Shown here: one piece after another, positions 41,911 to 50,975 of the stretch
How the letters are laid out: each line of letters opens with the position of its first letter
Numbering within the stretch: the stretch's first letter is position 1
NCBI RefSeq assembly: GCF_029870285.1
Contig: NZ_JACSYA010000003.1
Span: 186,001-250,000 of the forward strand
DNA length: 64,000 nucleotides
From: Delftia sp. PS-11
Lineage (GTDB): Bacteria > Pseudomonadota > Gammaproteobacteria > Burkholderiales > Burkholderiaceae_C
Direction of reading: 5' to 3'
Position numbers and translations under genes: made by a program
Notes under the pieces: model-generated
Databases searched by the model: none
Seen by the model: the letters and a program-made list of their open reading frames with translations, nothing else
Told to the model about the DNA's origin: nothing

Positions 41911-43170
41911 TTAACGCAGGTTCACCAGGGTCGAGAACACCTGGTCCTGGGTCTTGATGGCCTGGGCGCTGGACTGGTAGGCCCGCTGCGCGGTCATCAT
42001 GTTCACCAGTTCTGCCGTCAGATCCACATTGGAATCCTCCAGCGCGCCAGCCTGCAGCGTGCCCAGCGTGCCCGTCTGTGCCAGACCGGCCACGGCCAGG
42101 CCCGACTCGGCGGTGGCCACCCACTTGTTGTTGCCCGTAGAAGCCAGGCCCTGGGGATTGGTGAAGGAGGCCAGTGCCAGCTGGCCTTCCGTGCGCTTGA
42201 CACCGTTGGAGTAGCTGGCCACGACGGAGCCGTCGCCGCTGATGCTGATGCCGGTCATCGAGCCGGCGGTGTAGCCGTTTTGCTTGTTATCGTTGACGGC
42301 GAACTTGGTGCCGAACTGGGTGACCTTGGACAGGTCCAGGGCAAAGTCGATGGTGGCCGGCGTCGGGTTATTGGGGTTGTTGGTCGCGTCCAGCGAAATG
42401 TTGATCGCGGGCAGCGGATTGGGTGTGGGGTTGCCCGATGCATCGAAGGCAATGGTGGCCACAGGGCTGCCAGGGGCCTGCACGGTTTCATCCAGCGTGG
42501 TGTAGACCTCCCAGGTATTGGCCGTGGCGGACTTCACAAAGTACAGGCTCAGGGGTGTTGCCACGCCCTGGGTGTCATACACATTGAGCGAGGTGCCATA
42601 GGTGGCACGTGGCGTGGCAGGAATCGGCGGGGTTGCTGCCGCGTCGCCAGCGCCTACCTGGGCGCGTGCATCCAGGTTCATGTTGACGCTTACCTCGGTC
42701 GTGGTCTTGGCTGCCATGGTCTGGCCCGGCGAGAACACCATGGGCACCGGCGGCTGGCCGGTCTGGGCCTTGCCGGTCACTGTGTCCACGGGGTAGCCCA
42801 GCACCTGGTCGCCGGTCAGCGTCTTCAGATTGCCGGCCTTGTCGGTATTGAAGTTGCCGGCGCGCGTGAAGGCGGAGCTGCCATCGGGCTGGCGCAGCAT
42901 GAAAAAGCCGTTGCCGTTGATGGCCACATCCAGGTTGTTGCCTGTGGAGGTGATGCCGCCTTGCTTGAACTGCTGCGTCACCGCGCCCACGGACACGCCG
43001 ATACCCACGGACTGGCCGCTGGCCGAACCCGATGCGCTGGCCATGGCTTCGGAGAATTCGGTGCGCGAGGCCTTGAAGCCCGTGGTGCCCGAGTTGGCGA
43101 TGTTGTGGCCGATCACATCCAGGTTCCTGGAGGCGGCGTTCAGGCCGGAGAGGGCTTGTTGGAAACTCAT
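41911..43170 (-). CDS. flgE: Flagellar hook protein FlgE
   Basis: A 419-residue hook protein with SFQQALSGLNAASRNLDVIG, HNIANSGTTGFKASR, and C-terminal EDSNVDLTAELVNMMTAQRA. The middle region is the variable surface domain. It polymerises into the hook. The start has a good GGAGT-type site. Confidence 0.97.
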   Translation of the reverse strand: MSFQQALSGLNAASRNLDVIGHNIANSGTTGFKASRTEFSEAMASASGSASGQSVGIGVSVGAVTQQFKQGGITSTGNNLDVAINGNGFFMLRQPDGSSAFTRAGNFNTDKAGNLKTLTGDQVLGYPVDTVTGKAQTGQPPVPMVFSPGQTMAAKTTTEVSVNMNLDARAQVGAGDAAATPPIPATPRATYGTSLNVYDTQGVATPLSLYFVKSATANTWEVYTTLDETVQAPGSPVATIAFDASGNPTPNPLPAINISLDATNNPNNPTPATIDFALDLSKVTQFGTKFAVNDNKQNGYTAGSMTGISISGDGSVVASYSNGVKRTEGQLALASFTNPQGLASTGNNKWVATAESGLAVAGLAQTGTLGTLQAGALEDSNVDLTAELVNMMTAQRAYQSSAQAIKTQDQVFSTLVNLR

Positions 43171-43213
43171 GGTGTACTCCTGCGGGACGGGTGAATTTGG
43201 GGTGGTCGGGGCG

Positions 43214-43879
43214 TCAATAGACGGCCTTGACGGACGAGTAGGCGACGTTGCTGCCGTTGTCCAGCTCCAGGCTCAGTGCGCCGTTGTTGGAACTGGTGGC
43301 GATCACGGAATGGGGTGCGAACGTGGTGGCCGCGACGGGCGTGGCGCCATTGGCCGCCTGCACCGCGTAGCGCAGCTGCGAGGCATCGCCTGTGTACTTG
43401 CTGGCATCCCAGGTGAAGTAGTTGCGTCCTGCAGCGGCGCTGCCCAGGTCGATGGTGTCCACCAACTGCCCGCTGGCCGTGGTGATCTGCACCTTGGTGC
43501 TGGCGGCTGCGTCCGAGAGGTCGAATGCCGCCGTGTATTTGTTGTCCTTGCCCGCGCCCAGGGTGTTGCCCTCGGTCAGCACGGTGCGGCCGATCATCTG
43601 CGTGCCCTGCAGCACCTGCATGGCCGTGAACTGCCCGGCCATGCTCTGCATGGTCTGGTTGAGCTGCTGTATCCCGGTCACGGTGTTGATCTGCGCCATC
43701 TGCGAGGTCATCTGCGCGTTGTCCACCGGGTTCATGGGGTCCTGGTTCTGCAGCTGCGCAACCAGCAGTTTCAGGAACCGGTCCTGTGCTGCATTCGGAT
43801 CGGTGACCGAGTTGCTGTTGGAGGTGCTGGTGCTGCTGGAGGTGCCGCTGGTACTGCCGACGCCGCTGGTTGTGGTCAT
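43214..43879 (-). CDS. flgD: Hook cap / scaffolding protein FlgD
   Basis: A 221-residue protein. The N terminus is a Ser/Thr/Gly-rich tail followed by the FlgD signature QDRFLKLLVAQLQNQDPMNP and VDNAQMTSQMAQINTVTGIQ. The C-terminal half is the FlgD Ig-like/tudor region. It caps the growing hook and is shed afterwards. It follows flgC by 31 bp. Confidence 0.96.
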   Translation of the reverse strand: MTTTSGVGSTSGTSSSTSTSNSNSVTDPNAAQDRFLKLLVAQLQNQDPMNPVDNAQMTSQMAQINTVTGIQQLNQTMQSMAGQFTAMQVLQGTQMIGRTVLTEGNTLGAGKDNKYTAAFDLSDAAASTKVQITTASGQLVDTIDLGSAAAGRNYFTWDASKYTGDASQLRYAVQAANGATPVAATTFAPHSVIATSSNNGALSLELDNGSNVAYSSVKAVY

Positions 43880-43910
43880 GGAAACTCCTGGGAAATGGTC
43901 GGGCCGGGGC

Positions 43911-44315
43911 TTATTGGCCCATCTGCAGCGTCTTGAGCAGCAGCGACTTGGTCGTATTCATGACCTCGACGTTGTTCTGGTAGGAGCGCGAGGCCGAGAT
44001 CATGTTGACCATCTCGTCCACGGCGCTGACGTTGGAGTGCGTCACATAGCCCTCGGCATCGGCCAATGGATGCTGGGGGTCATGCAGGCGGCGGCCCGGG
44101 GTGGTGTCCTGGCTGATGGCGCTGACGCGCACGCCCGAGGAACCTTCCTCGCCCATGGGCACGGTCTGGAAGACGACCTGGCGCGCCTGGTATGCCTTGC
44201 CGTCCGGACCGGCCACGGCATCGACGTTGGCCAGATTCGAGGCCACGACGTTCAGGCGCTGGGATTGGGCGCTGACGGCGCTGCCGGAGATGCTGAAGAT
44301 GGAGAACATGGACAT
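43911..44315 (-). CDS. flgC: Proximal rod protein FlgC
   Basis: A 134-residue rod protein with SGSAVSAQSQRLNVVASNLA and C-terminal HSNVSAVDEMVNMISASRSY. Length is typical. It lies 32 bp after flgB. Confidence 0.96.
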   Translation of the reverse strand: MSMFSIFSISGSAVSAQSQRLNVVASNLANVDAVAGPDGKAYQARQVVFQTVPMGEEGSSGVRVSAISQDTTPGRRLHDPQHPLADAEGYVTHSNVSAVDEMVNMISASRSYQNNVEVMNTTKSLLLKTLQMGQ

Positions 44316-44347
44316 GGAAAGACTCCTGTGGTCTGCAAGGCGGCTTG

Positions 44348-44761
44348 TTACTGGCCCTGAATGGCGCTGAGCATGGTCTTGGCCTGGCCGTTCAGAAAGC
44401 GCAGCGTGGCTTCGTAGCGCACCGCGTTGTCGACGAAGTTCGCGCGCTCGCGGTCCAGGTCGACGGTGTTGTTGTCAAGGTTGGGCTGGGCCTGCACCGA
44501 GTAGCCCAGGTGGCTTTGCGCGCTCTCGCCCGATGCAGCGGCTGGCAACGGGATATGGCCCTGGTGGCTGGTGCTGGCCAGCGTCATGGGCGAGGGCGGC
44601 GATGTGACCGACTGCAGTGCCTCGCGGAAGTTGTAGTCGCGGGCCACATAGCCGGGCGTGTCGGCATTGGCGATGTTGCTGGCGATCGCGCGCTGGCGCT
44701 CGGCGCGCAGCACCAGTGCCTTGCTCTGGAAATCCAGCCGTTCGTTCATCTTGTCGATCAT
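44348..44761 (-). CDS. flgB: Proximal rod protein FlgB
   Basis: A 137-residue rod protein with LDFQSKALVLRAERQRAIAS and NIANADTPGYVARDYNF, and C-terminal RERANFVDNAVRYEATLRFL. It is the first gene of the flgBCDEFGHIJKL operon, divergent from flgA. Confidence 0.96.
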   Translation of the reverse strand: MIDKMNERLDFQSKALVLRAERQRAIASNIANADTPGYVARDYNFREALQSVTSPPSPMTLASTSHQGHIPLPAAASGESAQSHLGYSVQAQPNLDNNTVDLDRERANFVDNAVRYEATLRFLNGQAKTMLSAIQGQ

Positions 44762-44991
44762 GTCGGCCTCGCCCTCGGGAGATGTGTTCGGTTGACGAAA
44801 TGGCTGCAGCCCACGGACTGCGGCATGCGCCGATTATGGAAATCGGGCGCTGCGGCTAAAGCGCGAAGAACGCGCGTTTGCCCGCGCAGTTCGGTGCTTC
44901 GGAAAAGCCCGGCCGTCCTATATTTGCTGACATTGCCTGTGGCGCTCTGGCCTGTCCTGACGGGGTGCCCATGTGCCTGTCAGGAGCTGCC
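44762..44991. promoter_or_regulatory. Divergent flgB/flgA promoter region
   Basis: This 230-bp gap must hold promoters for the flgB operon and for flgA. An imperfect dyad GCGCCGATT/AATCGGGCGC (one inserted base) lies at about 44827-44851. It could be a binding site for the master regulator. I cannot match it to a known FlhDC or sigma-54 site. Confidence 0.45.
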
Positions 44992-45750
44992 ATGTCCTTG
45001 TTTCGCACCGATCGTCCGCCGTTCACCGTCCGCGCTGCCTGTCTGGCGCGTGCGGCGCTGGCCGTGGCTGCCGCCGCAGGCGGCGCGTTGCTGGCGCAGC
45101 CTGCCGCTGCGCAGGATGGCACGGCCCAGCTCATGCAGATCGGCCAGCGCTTTGCCGACGAAGCCCTCAAGCAGGGGCAGGCGGGCGGCATGCCGCTGCG
45201 CATGGAGGTGCAGATCGGCCAGCTGGACTCCCGCCTGCGCCTGGCCGCCTGCGCCAAGGTCGAACCCTATCTGCCTGCGGGCTCGCGCCTGTGGGGCCGC
45301 ACCCGGCTGGGCCTGCGTTGCCTGCAGGGCGCCGTGGCCTGGAATGTGTTCCTGCCTATTACCGTCAAAGCATGGGGCCCTGCCTGGGTGTTGCAAAATG
45401 GCGTCGCTTCGGGCCGTGCGCTGACCGCTGGCGATGCCGTGCAGGCCGAGGTGGACTGGGCTGAAGATTCCGCTGCCGTTTACGCCAATCCTGCTGACTG
45501 GATCGGTTTGGTGGCTGCCCGGCCGCTTTCCGCCGGGCAGGCGCTGCGGCAGAACATGTTGCGTCCACCGGCCCTTTTTGCCGCTGGTGCCGAGGTGCGT
45601 GTCATGGTCAGCGGGGGCGGTTTTGCCGTCACCTCCTCGGGCAAGGCCATGGCCGCTGCCGGAGAAGGCCAGACAGTACGTGTTCGCATGGATAATGGGC
45701 GCCTCATCTCCGGGGTGGTGAACCCCGAGGGCGTCGTACTGGTTCAGTAA
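44992..45750 (+). CDS. flgA: P-ring assembly chaperone FlgA
   Basis: A 252-residue periplasmic protein with a Sec signal (hydrophobic AALAVAAAAGGALLAQPAAA) and the C-terminal SAF/FlgA domain (SGRALTAGDAVQAEVDWAE, GQALRQNMLRP, GEGQTVRVRMDNGRLISGVV). It helps FlgI assemble into the P ring. The start at 44992 follows CAGGAG; an upstream in-frame start at 44878 has no signal-like sequence. The flgM gene follows with its own sigma-28-like promoter. Confidence 0.95.
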   Translation: MSLFRTDRPPFTVRAACLARAALAVAAAAGGALLAQPAAAQDGTAQLMQIGQRFADEALKQGQAGGMPLRMEVQIGQLDSRLRLAACAKVEPYLPAGSRLWGRTRLGLRCLQGAVAWNVFLPITVKAWGPAWVLQNGVASGRALTAGDAVQAEVDWAEDSAAVYANPADWIGLVAARPLSAGQALRQNMLRPPALFAAGAEVRVMVSGGGFAVTSSGKAMAAAGEGQTVRVRMDNGRLISGVVNPEGVVLVQ

Positions 45751-45760
45751 AAAATAGCCC

Positions 45761-45787
45761 TCAAGTTCCATCCCAGGCGGCCGAAAG
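45761..45787 (+). promoter_or_regulatory. Sigma-28 (FliA) promoter of flgM
   Basis: TCAAGTTC (45761-45768), an 11-bp spacer and GCCGAAAG (45780-45787) match the FliA consensus TAAAGTTT-N11-GCCGATAA closely, with exact spacing. It is 46 bp before the flgM start. It would give late-stage FlgM expression in addition to read-through from flgA. Confidence 0.85.
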
Positions 45788-45832
45788 TTAGGCTACAGCG
45801 CCCTGCACCGCCGGGGTGATTGGAGAATCAAT

Positions 45833-46156
45833 ATGAAAATAGGTCAAAAACCGGAACTGCCCGCTGGTGGGCCGCAAGCTGTTGTCAACAAGCAGCACAC
45901 CAAGACCGCGAGCGCCGTTGCCACTGAAGAATCGAGCCAGGTTGCGCCCGCCAAGGCTGCAGGCGTGCCTGTGTCGTTTTCCCTGTCGGCGCGTGCTCTG
46001 GATCAGACCGGCCGCGCCAGCGATGACTTTGATGCCAACCGCGTCAAGGAAATCCGCGAAGCCATTGCCAACGGCACGTTCCGCGTGAACGCCGAAGCGG
46101 TGGCAAGCAAGCTGCTGGCCAACTCCGAGGAATTCCTCTCGTACTCGCGCGCCTGA
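45833..46156 (+). CDS. flgM: Anti-sigma-28 factor FlgM
   Basis: A 107-residue protein with a disordered polar N-terminal half and the C-terminal FliA-binding helices (DDFDANRVKEIREAIANGTF, then VNAEAVASKLLANSEEFL). It binds FliA until exported through the finished hook. It is preceded by a sigma-28-type promoter, giving autoregulation, and followed by flgN after 32 bp. Confidence 0.95.
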   Translation: MKIGQKPELPAGGPQAVVNKQHTKTASAVATEESSQVAPAKAAGVPVSFSLSARALDQTGRASDDFDANRVKEIREAIANGTFRVNAEAVASKLLANSEEFLSYSRA

Positions 46157-46188
46157 GCGCCGGGCACTTTTTCAGCGGGGTCTGATTC

Positions 46189-46563
46189 ATGACGCTCAAA
46201 GAGATGCTCGATTCCCTGGACGCGGTGGTCCGGATGGTGTCCGCGTCCCTGTCATCGCGCAACGCCGACGCGCTGGAAAAATCCAGCGGCCGGCTGCGTG
46301 ACGCCATGATGGCCTTCTCTGAACTTGCACGCCGTTTCGGTGCCGACGACTGGACGGACGAGCTGCGCCAGCGTGCGCGTACGCTGGGCGAGCAGATGTC
46401 GCTGCAGCGCGACCAGCTGGCACGCATGTCGGTGGTTGCGCAGCACCAGGCGCAGGCGCTGGTGCCTCAGGTGGCCGGCGGCGATGCAACCTATGGTCGC
46501 AATCTCTATGGCCAGCCCCATGGCGGACCGGGGCGCGCCCGCATCTACCACGCCAAGAGTTGA
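46189..46563 (+). CDS. flgN: FlgN-like flagellar export chaperone
   Basis: A 124-residue mostly helical protein directly after flgM. FlgN chaperones FlgK and FlgL in the cytosol. The sequence has long amphipathic helices (LDAVVRMVSASLSSRNADAL, DELRQRARTLGEQMSLQRDQ) but an unusual Gly/His/Tyr-rich tail (ATYGRNLYGQPHGGPGRAR). The assignment rests on gene order and helical pattern; the family diverges widely. Confidence 0.7.
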   Translation: MTLKEMLDSLDAVVRMVSASLSSRNADALEKSSGRLRDAMMAFSELARRFGADDWTDELRQRARTLGEQMSLQRDQLARMSVVAQHQAQALVPQVAGGDATYGRNLYGQPHGGPGRARIYHAKS

Positions 46564-46610
46564 GTGTCTTTGGCGTGCCTGTGTGATGGCGCGCAGCAGT
46601 ATGGCCTTAT

Positions 46611-46630
46611 CCCGCTTCGGCGGGTTTTTT
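46611..46630 (+). terminator. Rho-independent terminator after flgN
   Basis: CCCGC-TTCG-GCGGG (46611-46624) with a stable tetraloop followed by six T. It ends the flgAMN unit. Confidence 0.9.
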
Positions 46631-46931
46631 GCTTTGTGGGTCGGGTAGTGGCGCAGTTGCCATCCTGTACATGGATGGACGCTGTGGCCTGATGTGCCCA
46701 CCTTGGGCGATGGTATGTGCTGATGGCGCTTTTGCACCCTTGCGGTGCATCTGTGGTGGCGCAGCGCAGGACTGGCGTGGCTGGCGGATGTAGATACATG
46801 CACAGGTGCATGCGGCCATGGCGGGTATGCCAATGCCTTCGCGCCTGGATCGTCTGTGTGGTGCGCGCACCATGGCCGAAGCGGCGCCGCCCTGGCGCTT
46901 GCTCGGCAGATGCGGGGGGGAATGCAGGTCT
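46631..46931. other. Intergenic region between flgN and fliE
   Basis: About 300 bases between convergent genes. A perfect 16-bp dyad CATGCAC-AG-GTGCATG lies at 46797-46812. No gene with recognisable sequence is present on either strand. Confidence 0.5.
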
Positions 46932-46943
46932 TCAGACCTGCAT
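46922..46943 (-). other. Hairpin overlapping the fliE stop codon
   Basis: Perfect 10-bp arms ATGCAGGTCT (46922-46931) and AGACCTGCAT (46934-46943) leave a 2-base centre. The fliE stop codon (46932-46934) lies at the hairpin tip. A C-run rather than a T-run follows on the minus strand, so it is not a standard terminator. Confidence 0.75.
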
Positions 46944-47249
46944 GTTCATCACATCGGTATAGGCCTGCACCAGGCGGTTGCGCACCTGCATCGTTGCCTG
47001 GAAGCCGATCTGGGCCTTTTGCATGGCCACCATGGTTTCTTCCAGGCTGACTGCCGGGTTTTCCAGCTGCACTTCGCGCTGCAGCTGGCTGGAGTGGTTC
47101 TGCGCTGCGCTCACGGATTGCAGCGCGCCTTGCAGGGCCTGGCTGAATCCGCCAGCCGCCACTTTGGACGAAGCGTCGCCGGCGCCCACGCCTTTGGGAA
47201 GCTGGGTGCCATACAGGGGAGAGGTGGTGCTGGGGATACGGAGGTCCAT
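46932..47249 (-). CDS. fliE: MS ring-rod junction protein FliE
   Basis: A 105-residue protein with the FliE C-terminal signature LEETMVAMQKAQIGFQATMQ and VRNRLVQAYTDVMNMQV. It links FliF to the rod. ATG 47249 (MDLRIP) is preferred; ATG 47261 (MERVMDLR) is the alternative. It is divergent from fliF. Confidence 0.94.
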   Translation of the reverse strand: MDLRIPSTTSPLYGTQLPKGVGAGDASSKVAAGGFSQALQGALQSVSAAQNHSSQLQREVQLENPAVSLEETMVAMQKAQIGFQATMQVRNRLVQAYTDVMNMQV

Positions 47250-47325
47250 GACACGTTCCATGGGAGTTTGCGATATGGGTTGAATCGTAGGGCGGGGCGT
47301 GTCCGTGCATCGGTGCGAATAGACG

Positions 47326-47361
47326 GTCAAACGGCGCGCTTATCGAGCGAACGTCAAACGG
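47326..47361. promoter_or_regulatory. Direct repeats in the fliE/fliF promoter region
   Basis: Two copies of GTCAAACGG lie at 47326-47334 and 47353-47361, 27 bp apart, between the divergent fliE and fliF starts. This could be a regulator site for both class II operons. I cannot match it to a known FlhDC box. Confidence 0.45.
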
Positions 47362-47434
47362 TGGACTTTCAATAATCCTCAGCACGCTAGGGCTCTGTCT
47401 GTGCAGGGGCCGAACGAACACACCTGGAACCAAG

Positions 47435-49132
47435 ATGTCTGCTGTAGCCGAAATCCCTGTCCCGAATGCCTCTCCCGTCCCCCAGCCTGCGCTGTCGCAG
47501 CGATGGACGGCCATGGACCGTGGCCAGCGCCTGCGCTGGGGTGCGTTGGCCGCACTGCTGGTTGTCGCCGTGGCGGCGGCGGCCATGTTCTACCGGCAGC
47601 CCGAGTACAAGGTGCTGTTTTCGGGCCTGAACGACAAGGACGGCGGCGCCATCGTCGCGCAGCTGTCGCAGATGAACGTGCCCTACCGGTATACCGAAGG
47701 CGGAGGGGCCATTCTGATTCCTTCCGAGCGTGTGCATGACGTGCGCCTCAAGCTCGCCACCCAGGGCCTGCCCAAGGGCTCGGTGACGGGCTTCGAGCTG
47801 ATGGAAAACAGCAAGTTCGGCATCACCCAGTTCCAGGAACGGCTCAATTTCCAGCGTGGCCTTGAGGGCGAGCTGACCCGCTCCATCCAGGCACTGGCCG
47901 CCGTGCAAAGCGCCCGTGTCCACCTGGCCCTGCCCAATCAGAACGGGTTCTTCCGCGAGCAGCAAAAGCCTTCGGCATCGGTACTGCTGAGCCTGCACCC
48001 GGGCCGCGTGCTTGACCGTGCGCAGATTGCCGGCATCGTTCATCTCGTGGCCTCCAGCGTGCCCGAGATGTCGCCTACGGCAGTCAGCGTGCTCGACGAC
48101 TCGGGCAAGCTGCTGTCGCAGTCGCCTGACAACAACAGCGCGATCGAGCTGCAGCAGCTGGCCTACACCCAGCAGATCGAACAGCAGTATGTGCGCCGCA
48201 TTCTCGAAATCCTCGAGCCTGTGGTCGGCAAGAACAATGTCAAGGCCCAGGTCTCTGCCGAGATGGACTTCAGCCAGACCGAGCTGACTTCCGAACAGCA
48301 CCGCCCCAATCAGACCGCCGATGCCGGCGTGGTGCGCAGCCAGCAGGTGGTGGAAAGCACGGGCGAGCAAAAGCCGCCCCAGCCCACCGGCATCCCTGGT
48401 GCAACCAGCAATCAGCCGCCCCAGAACGCCACGGCCGCCATCAACGGCGCCAACCCTGCGCCCCAGGCTGCCGATGGCCAGAACGCCGTGCGCTCTGCCA
48501 GCAAGCGCGAGTCCATCACCAACTACGAGGTGGACAAGACCGTGCGCCACACCCGGGGCAGCACGGGCAGCATCAAGCGCCTGACCGCCGCAGTCGTCAT
48601 CAACACCCCGGCAGTGGCCGCTGCCGCTCCTGCTGGTGCCGATCCCGCAGCCGCAGCAGCGGCAGCCGCCGCCGCGCGTGCCGCAGCAGCCAAACAGCAG
48701 GAGCAACTGCTGGCGCTGGTGCGCGAGACCGTGGGCTACAGCTCCGATCGCGGCGACTCCGTGAACGTGGTCAGCACCCCCTTCGTGCAGGACGAGGCGC
48801 CGCCCGAGCTGCCGCTGTGGCGCCAGCCTGAGGTGCAGGCCATGGCCCGCAGCCTGGGCATCCCGATCGGCCTGGCACTGTTTGGCGCCATCGTGCTGCT
48901 GGGCCTGGTGCGCCCGATGATCAAGAACCGCAAGGGCAATGCAGTGGGTGGCCAGCTCAACGCCATCGAAGGCGATGCGCTCGACCGTCCGGCCCTGCCG
49001 GCGCCGTCCACCGAGCTTTCTCCGACACAGGAGCAGCAGCGTCTGGAGCAGGCGCGCCAGCTGGCCAAGCAAAACCCGATTGCAGTGGCCAACATCGTCA
49101 AAACCTGGATCAACGGCGAGGCCGCCTCCTGA
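47435..49132 (+). CDS. fliF: Flagellar MS-ring protein FliF
   Basis: A 565-residue inner-membrane protein. A first membrane helix (WGALAALLVVAVAAAAMFY, about 35-53) and a second near residue 475 (IPIGLALFGAIVLLGLV) enclose the periplasmic ring-building motifs. The region around 395-430 is Ala-rich. The C-terminal tail (QLAKQNPIAVANIVKTWING) binds FliG. It founds the fliF-R operon. Confidence 0.96.
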   Translation: MSAVAEIPVPNASPVPQPALSQRWTAMDRGQRLRWGALAALLVVAVAAAAMFYRQPEYKVLFSGLNDKDGGAIVAQLSQMNVPYRYTEGGGAILIPSERVHDVRLKLATQGLPKGSVTGFELMENSKFGITQFQERLNFQRGLEGELTRSIQALAAVQSARVHLALPNQNGFFREQQKPSASVLLSLHPGRVLDRAQIAGIVHLVASSVPEMSPTAVSVLDDSGKLLSQSPDNNSAIELQQLAYTQQIEQQYVRRILEILEPVVGKNNVKAQVSAEMDFSQTELTSEQHRPNQTADAGVVRSQQVVESTGEQKPPQPTGIPGATSNQPPQNATAAINGANPAPQAADGQNAVRSASKRESITNYEVDKTVRHTRGSTGSIKRLTAAVVINTPAVAAAAPAGADPAAAAAAAAAARAAAAKQQEQLLALVRETVGYSSDRGDSVNVVSTPFVQDEAPPELPLWRQPEVQAMARSLGIPIGLALFGAIVLLGLVRPMIKNRKGNAVGGQLNAIEGDALDRPALPAPSTELSPTQEQQRLEQARQLAKQNPIAVANIVKTWINGEAAS

Positions 49133-49159
49133 GGCCCCGCATTAACGGATTGCTGAGAT

Positions 49160-50155
49160 ATGGATGAACGAGGCCTGAACGACGCCGCCATCTTGCTTGT
49201 CTCCCTGGGCGAGGAAGAGGCTGCAGAGGTGTTCAAGCACCTCACGCCCAAGGAAGTGCAAAAGCTCGGTGAGACGATTGCGCACATGCGTGGCGTCTCG
49301 CGCGAGAAGGTGGACTTCGTCATCAACCGGTTTGCCGACGACGCGGCAGCGCAGAGCCTGCTCGTGGACGACGCCAGCGGCTACGTGCGTTCGGTGCTCA
49401 AGCGTGCGCTGGGCGACGACAAGGCCGCGCTGCTGATCGACCGCATCTTGCAGGGTGGCGACGTCTCCGGCATCGAAAGCCTCAAGTGGATGGATCCGCT
49501 GTCGGTGGCCGAACTGCTGCGCAACGAACACCCGCAGATCGTGGCAGCCATCCTCGTGCACCTGGAGTACGAGCATGCTGCGGCCGTGCTCATGCAGCTT
49601 CCGGAGCGCTTTCGCAGCGAAGTCATGCTGCGCGTGGCCACGCTCGAAGGCATTCAGCCGACAGCGCTCAAGGACCTCAACGAGGTACTGTTCAAGGTGC
49701 TGGCAGGCGGCGACAAGATCCGCAAGACCTCCCTGGGCGGCGTCAAGACGGCGGCCGAGATGATCAACAACCTCGGCGGCAATGCCGACGTGGCCGTGCT
49801 CGACACCATCCGCAACTACGACCCGGACCTGGCCCAGAAGATCATGGACAAGATGTTCGTGTTCGACGACCTGGTCAAGCTCGACGACCGTTCGGTGCAG
49901 CTGGTGCTGCGCGAGGTGGTGTCCGAGACGCTGATCGTCGCGCTCAAGGGCGGCTCGATGGAGGTGCGCGACAAGATCCTGGCCAACATGTCCATGCGCG
50001 CTGCCGAATCGCTGCGCGAAGACCTCGACGGCCGCGGCCCCATGCGTCTGTCCGAAGTGGAAGCCCAGCAAAAGGAAATCCTCAAGGTGGTGCGCCGTTT
50101 GGCCGAAGAAGGCCAAATCACCATAGGCGGTGGTGCGGAGGACAGTTATGTCTAG
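49160..50155 (+). CDS. fliG: Flagellar motor switch protein FliG
   Basis: A 331-residue protein with the N-terminal FliF-binding domain (AAILLVSLGEEEAAEVFKHL), the middle-domain EHPQ motif (RNEHPQIVAAILVHLE) and the C-terminal torque helix with charged residues (FDDLVKLDDRSVQLVLREV). It couples stator motion to the rotor. It overlaps fliH by 8 bp. Confidence 0.97.
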   Translation: MDERGLNDAAILLVSLGEEEAAEVFKHLTPKEVQKLGETIAHMRGVSREKVDFVINRFADDAAAQSLLVDDASGYVRSVLKRALGDDKAALLIDRILQGGDVSGIESLKWMDPLSVAELLRNEHPQIVAAILVHLEYEHAAAVLMQLPERFRSEVMLRVATLEGIQPTALKDLNEVLFKVLAGGDKIRKTSLGGVKTAAEMINNLGGNADVAVLDTIRNYDPDLAQKIMDKMFVFDDLVKLDDRSVQLVLREVVSETLIVALKGGSMEVRDKILANMSMRAAESLREDLDGRGPMRLSEVEAQQKEILKVVRRLAEEGQITIGGGAEDSYV

Positions 50156-50975
50156 CGGAGTGCACTCACGCTTCATTCCAGCCGAGGAAATCGAGGACGG
50201 CCAGGTCGTGCAATGGCGCTTTGGCGCCGTGGAAAGCGCGCCACAGGCCGATGCAGCTGTGGTGATGCCAGTGTTCCAGCGCCTGTCCATGTCTGGCCTG
50301 CCCGAGGTGCCACAGAACGCCACTGCGCACACTTCCCCGGTCGTTCTGGAGCATCAGCAGGCTCAAGAGCCGCCCTCCGAGCCGGCCGCACCCGCCTGGG
50401 ACGAGGCCCAGCTGCAGCAGATGCTGGAGCAGGCCCACGCCGAAGGCCGTGCCCAGGGCCAGGAAGAAGGCCGCCAGGAAGCGCAGCAGCAATGGCAGCA
50501 GCACATGGATGCCTATGTGGCCGGTGCCGGCCGCGAGGCGGCGCAGCGTGCCGAAAGCATGCTGTCCGCACTGGATGCCAGCCTGCGCCAGCTGCAATCC
50601 GGCATGGCCCAGGAGCTGCTGCAGCTGGCCTGTGACATTGCGCGCCAGGTCGTGCGCCAGGAACTGCGCAGCCAGCCCCAGGCACTGCTGCCCGTGGTGC
50701 GCGAAGCGCTGGACATGCTCGTATCCGAGAACCGCCCAGCCATGGTGCGCCTGAATCCTGTGGATTTTGCTGCATTGGACGAAGCACTGCGCGCCGAACA
50801 CGGCGCGCACGGCAAGGTCCAATGGAGCAGCGATGCCAGCGTTGCTCCGGGTGACGTGCGTGTGGACTCCGGCGGATCGCAGATCGATGCCGGCCTGGAC
50901 AAACGCTGGCGCCGTGCCGTGGCTGCCCTCGGTCTGGTCTCCACCTGGTACGACGGAGAGCAGCATGGCGGCTGA
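50148..50975 (+). CDS. fliH: Flagellar export ATPase regulator FliH
   Basis: A 275-residue protein with an N-terminal FliN-binding segment, a long Glu/Gln/Ala-rich coiled coil (about 85-135, [20 protein letters not shown], with the Gly/Ala periodic pattern of FliH) and a C-terminal FliI-binding domain. The start at 50148 lies within fliG and overlaps its stop by 8 bp. It overlaps fliI by 11 bp. Confidence 0.94.
   Translation: MSSGVHSRFIPAEEIEDGQVVQWRFGAVESAPQADAAVVMPVFQRLSMSGLPEVPQNATAHTSPVVLEHQQAQEPPSEPAAPAWDEAQLQQMLEQAHAEGRAQGQEEGRQEAQQQWQQHMDAYVAGAGREAAQRAESMLSALDASLRQLQSGMAQELLQLACDIARQVVRQELRSQPQALLPVVREALDMLVSENRPAMVRLNPVDFAALDEALRAEHGAHGKVQWSSDASVAPGDVRVDSGGSQIDAGLDKRWRRAVAALGLVSTWYDGEQHGG

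Noticed and set aside
46797..46812. CATGCAC-AG-GTGCATG dyad between flgN and fliE
   Set aside because: It lies between convergent genes with no promoter to regulate; left as an unexplained short palindrome.
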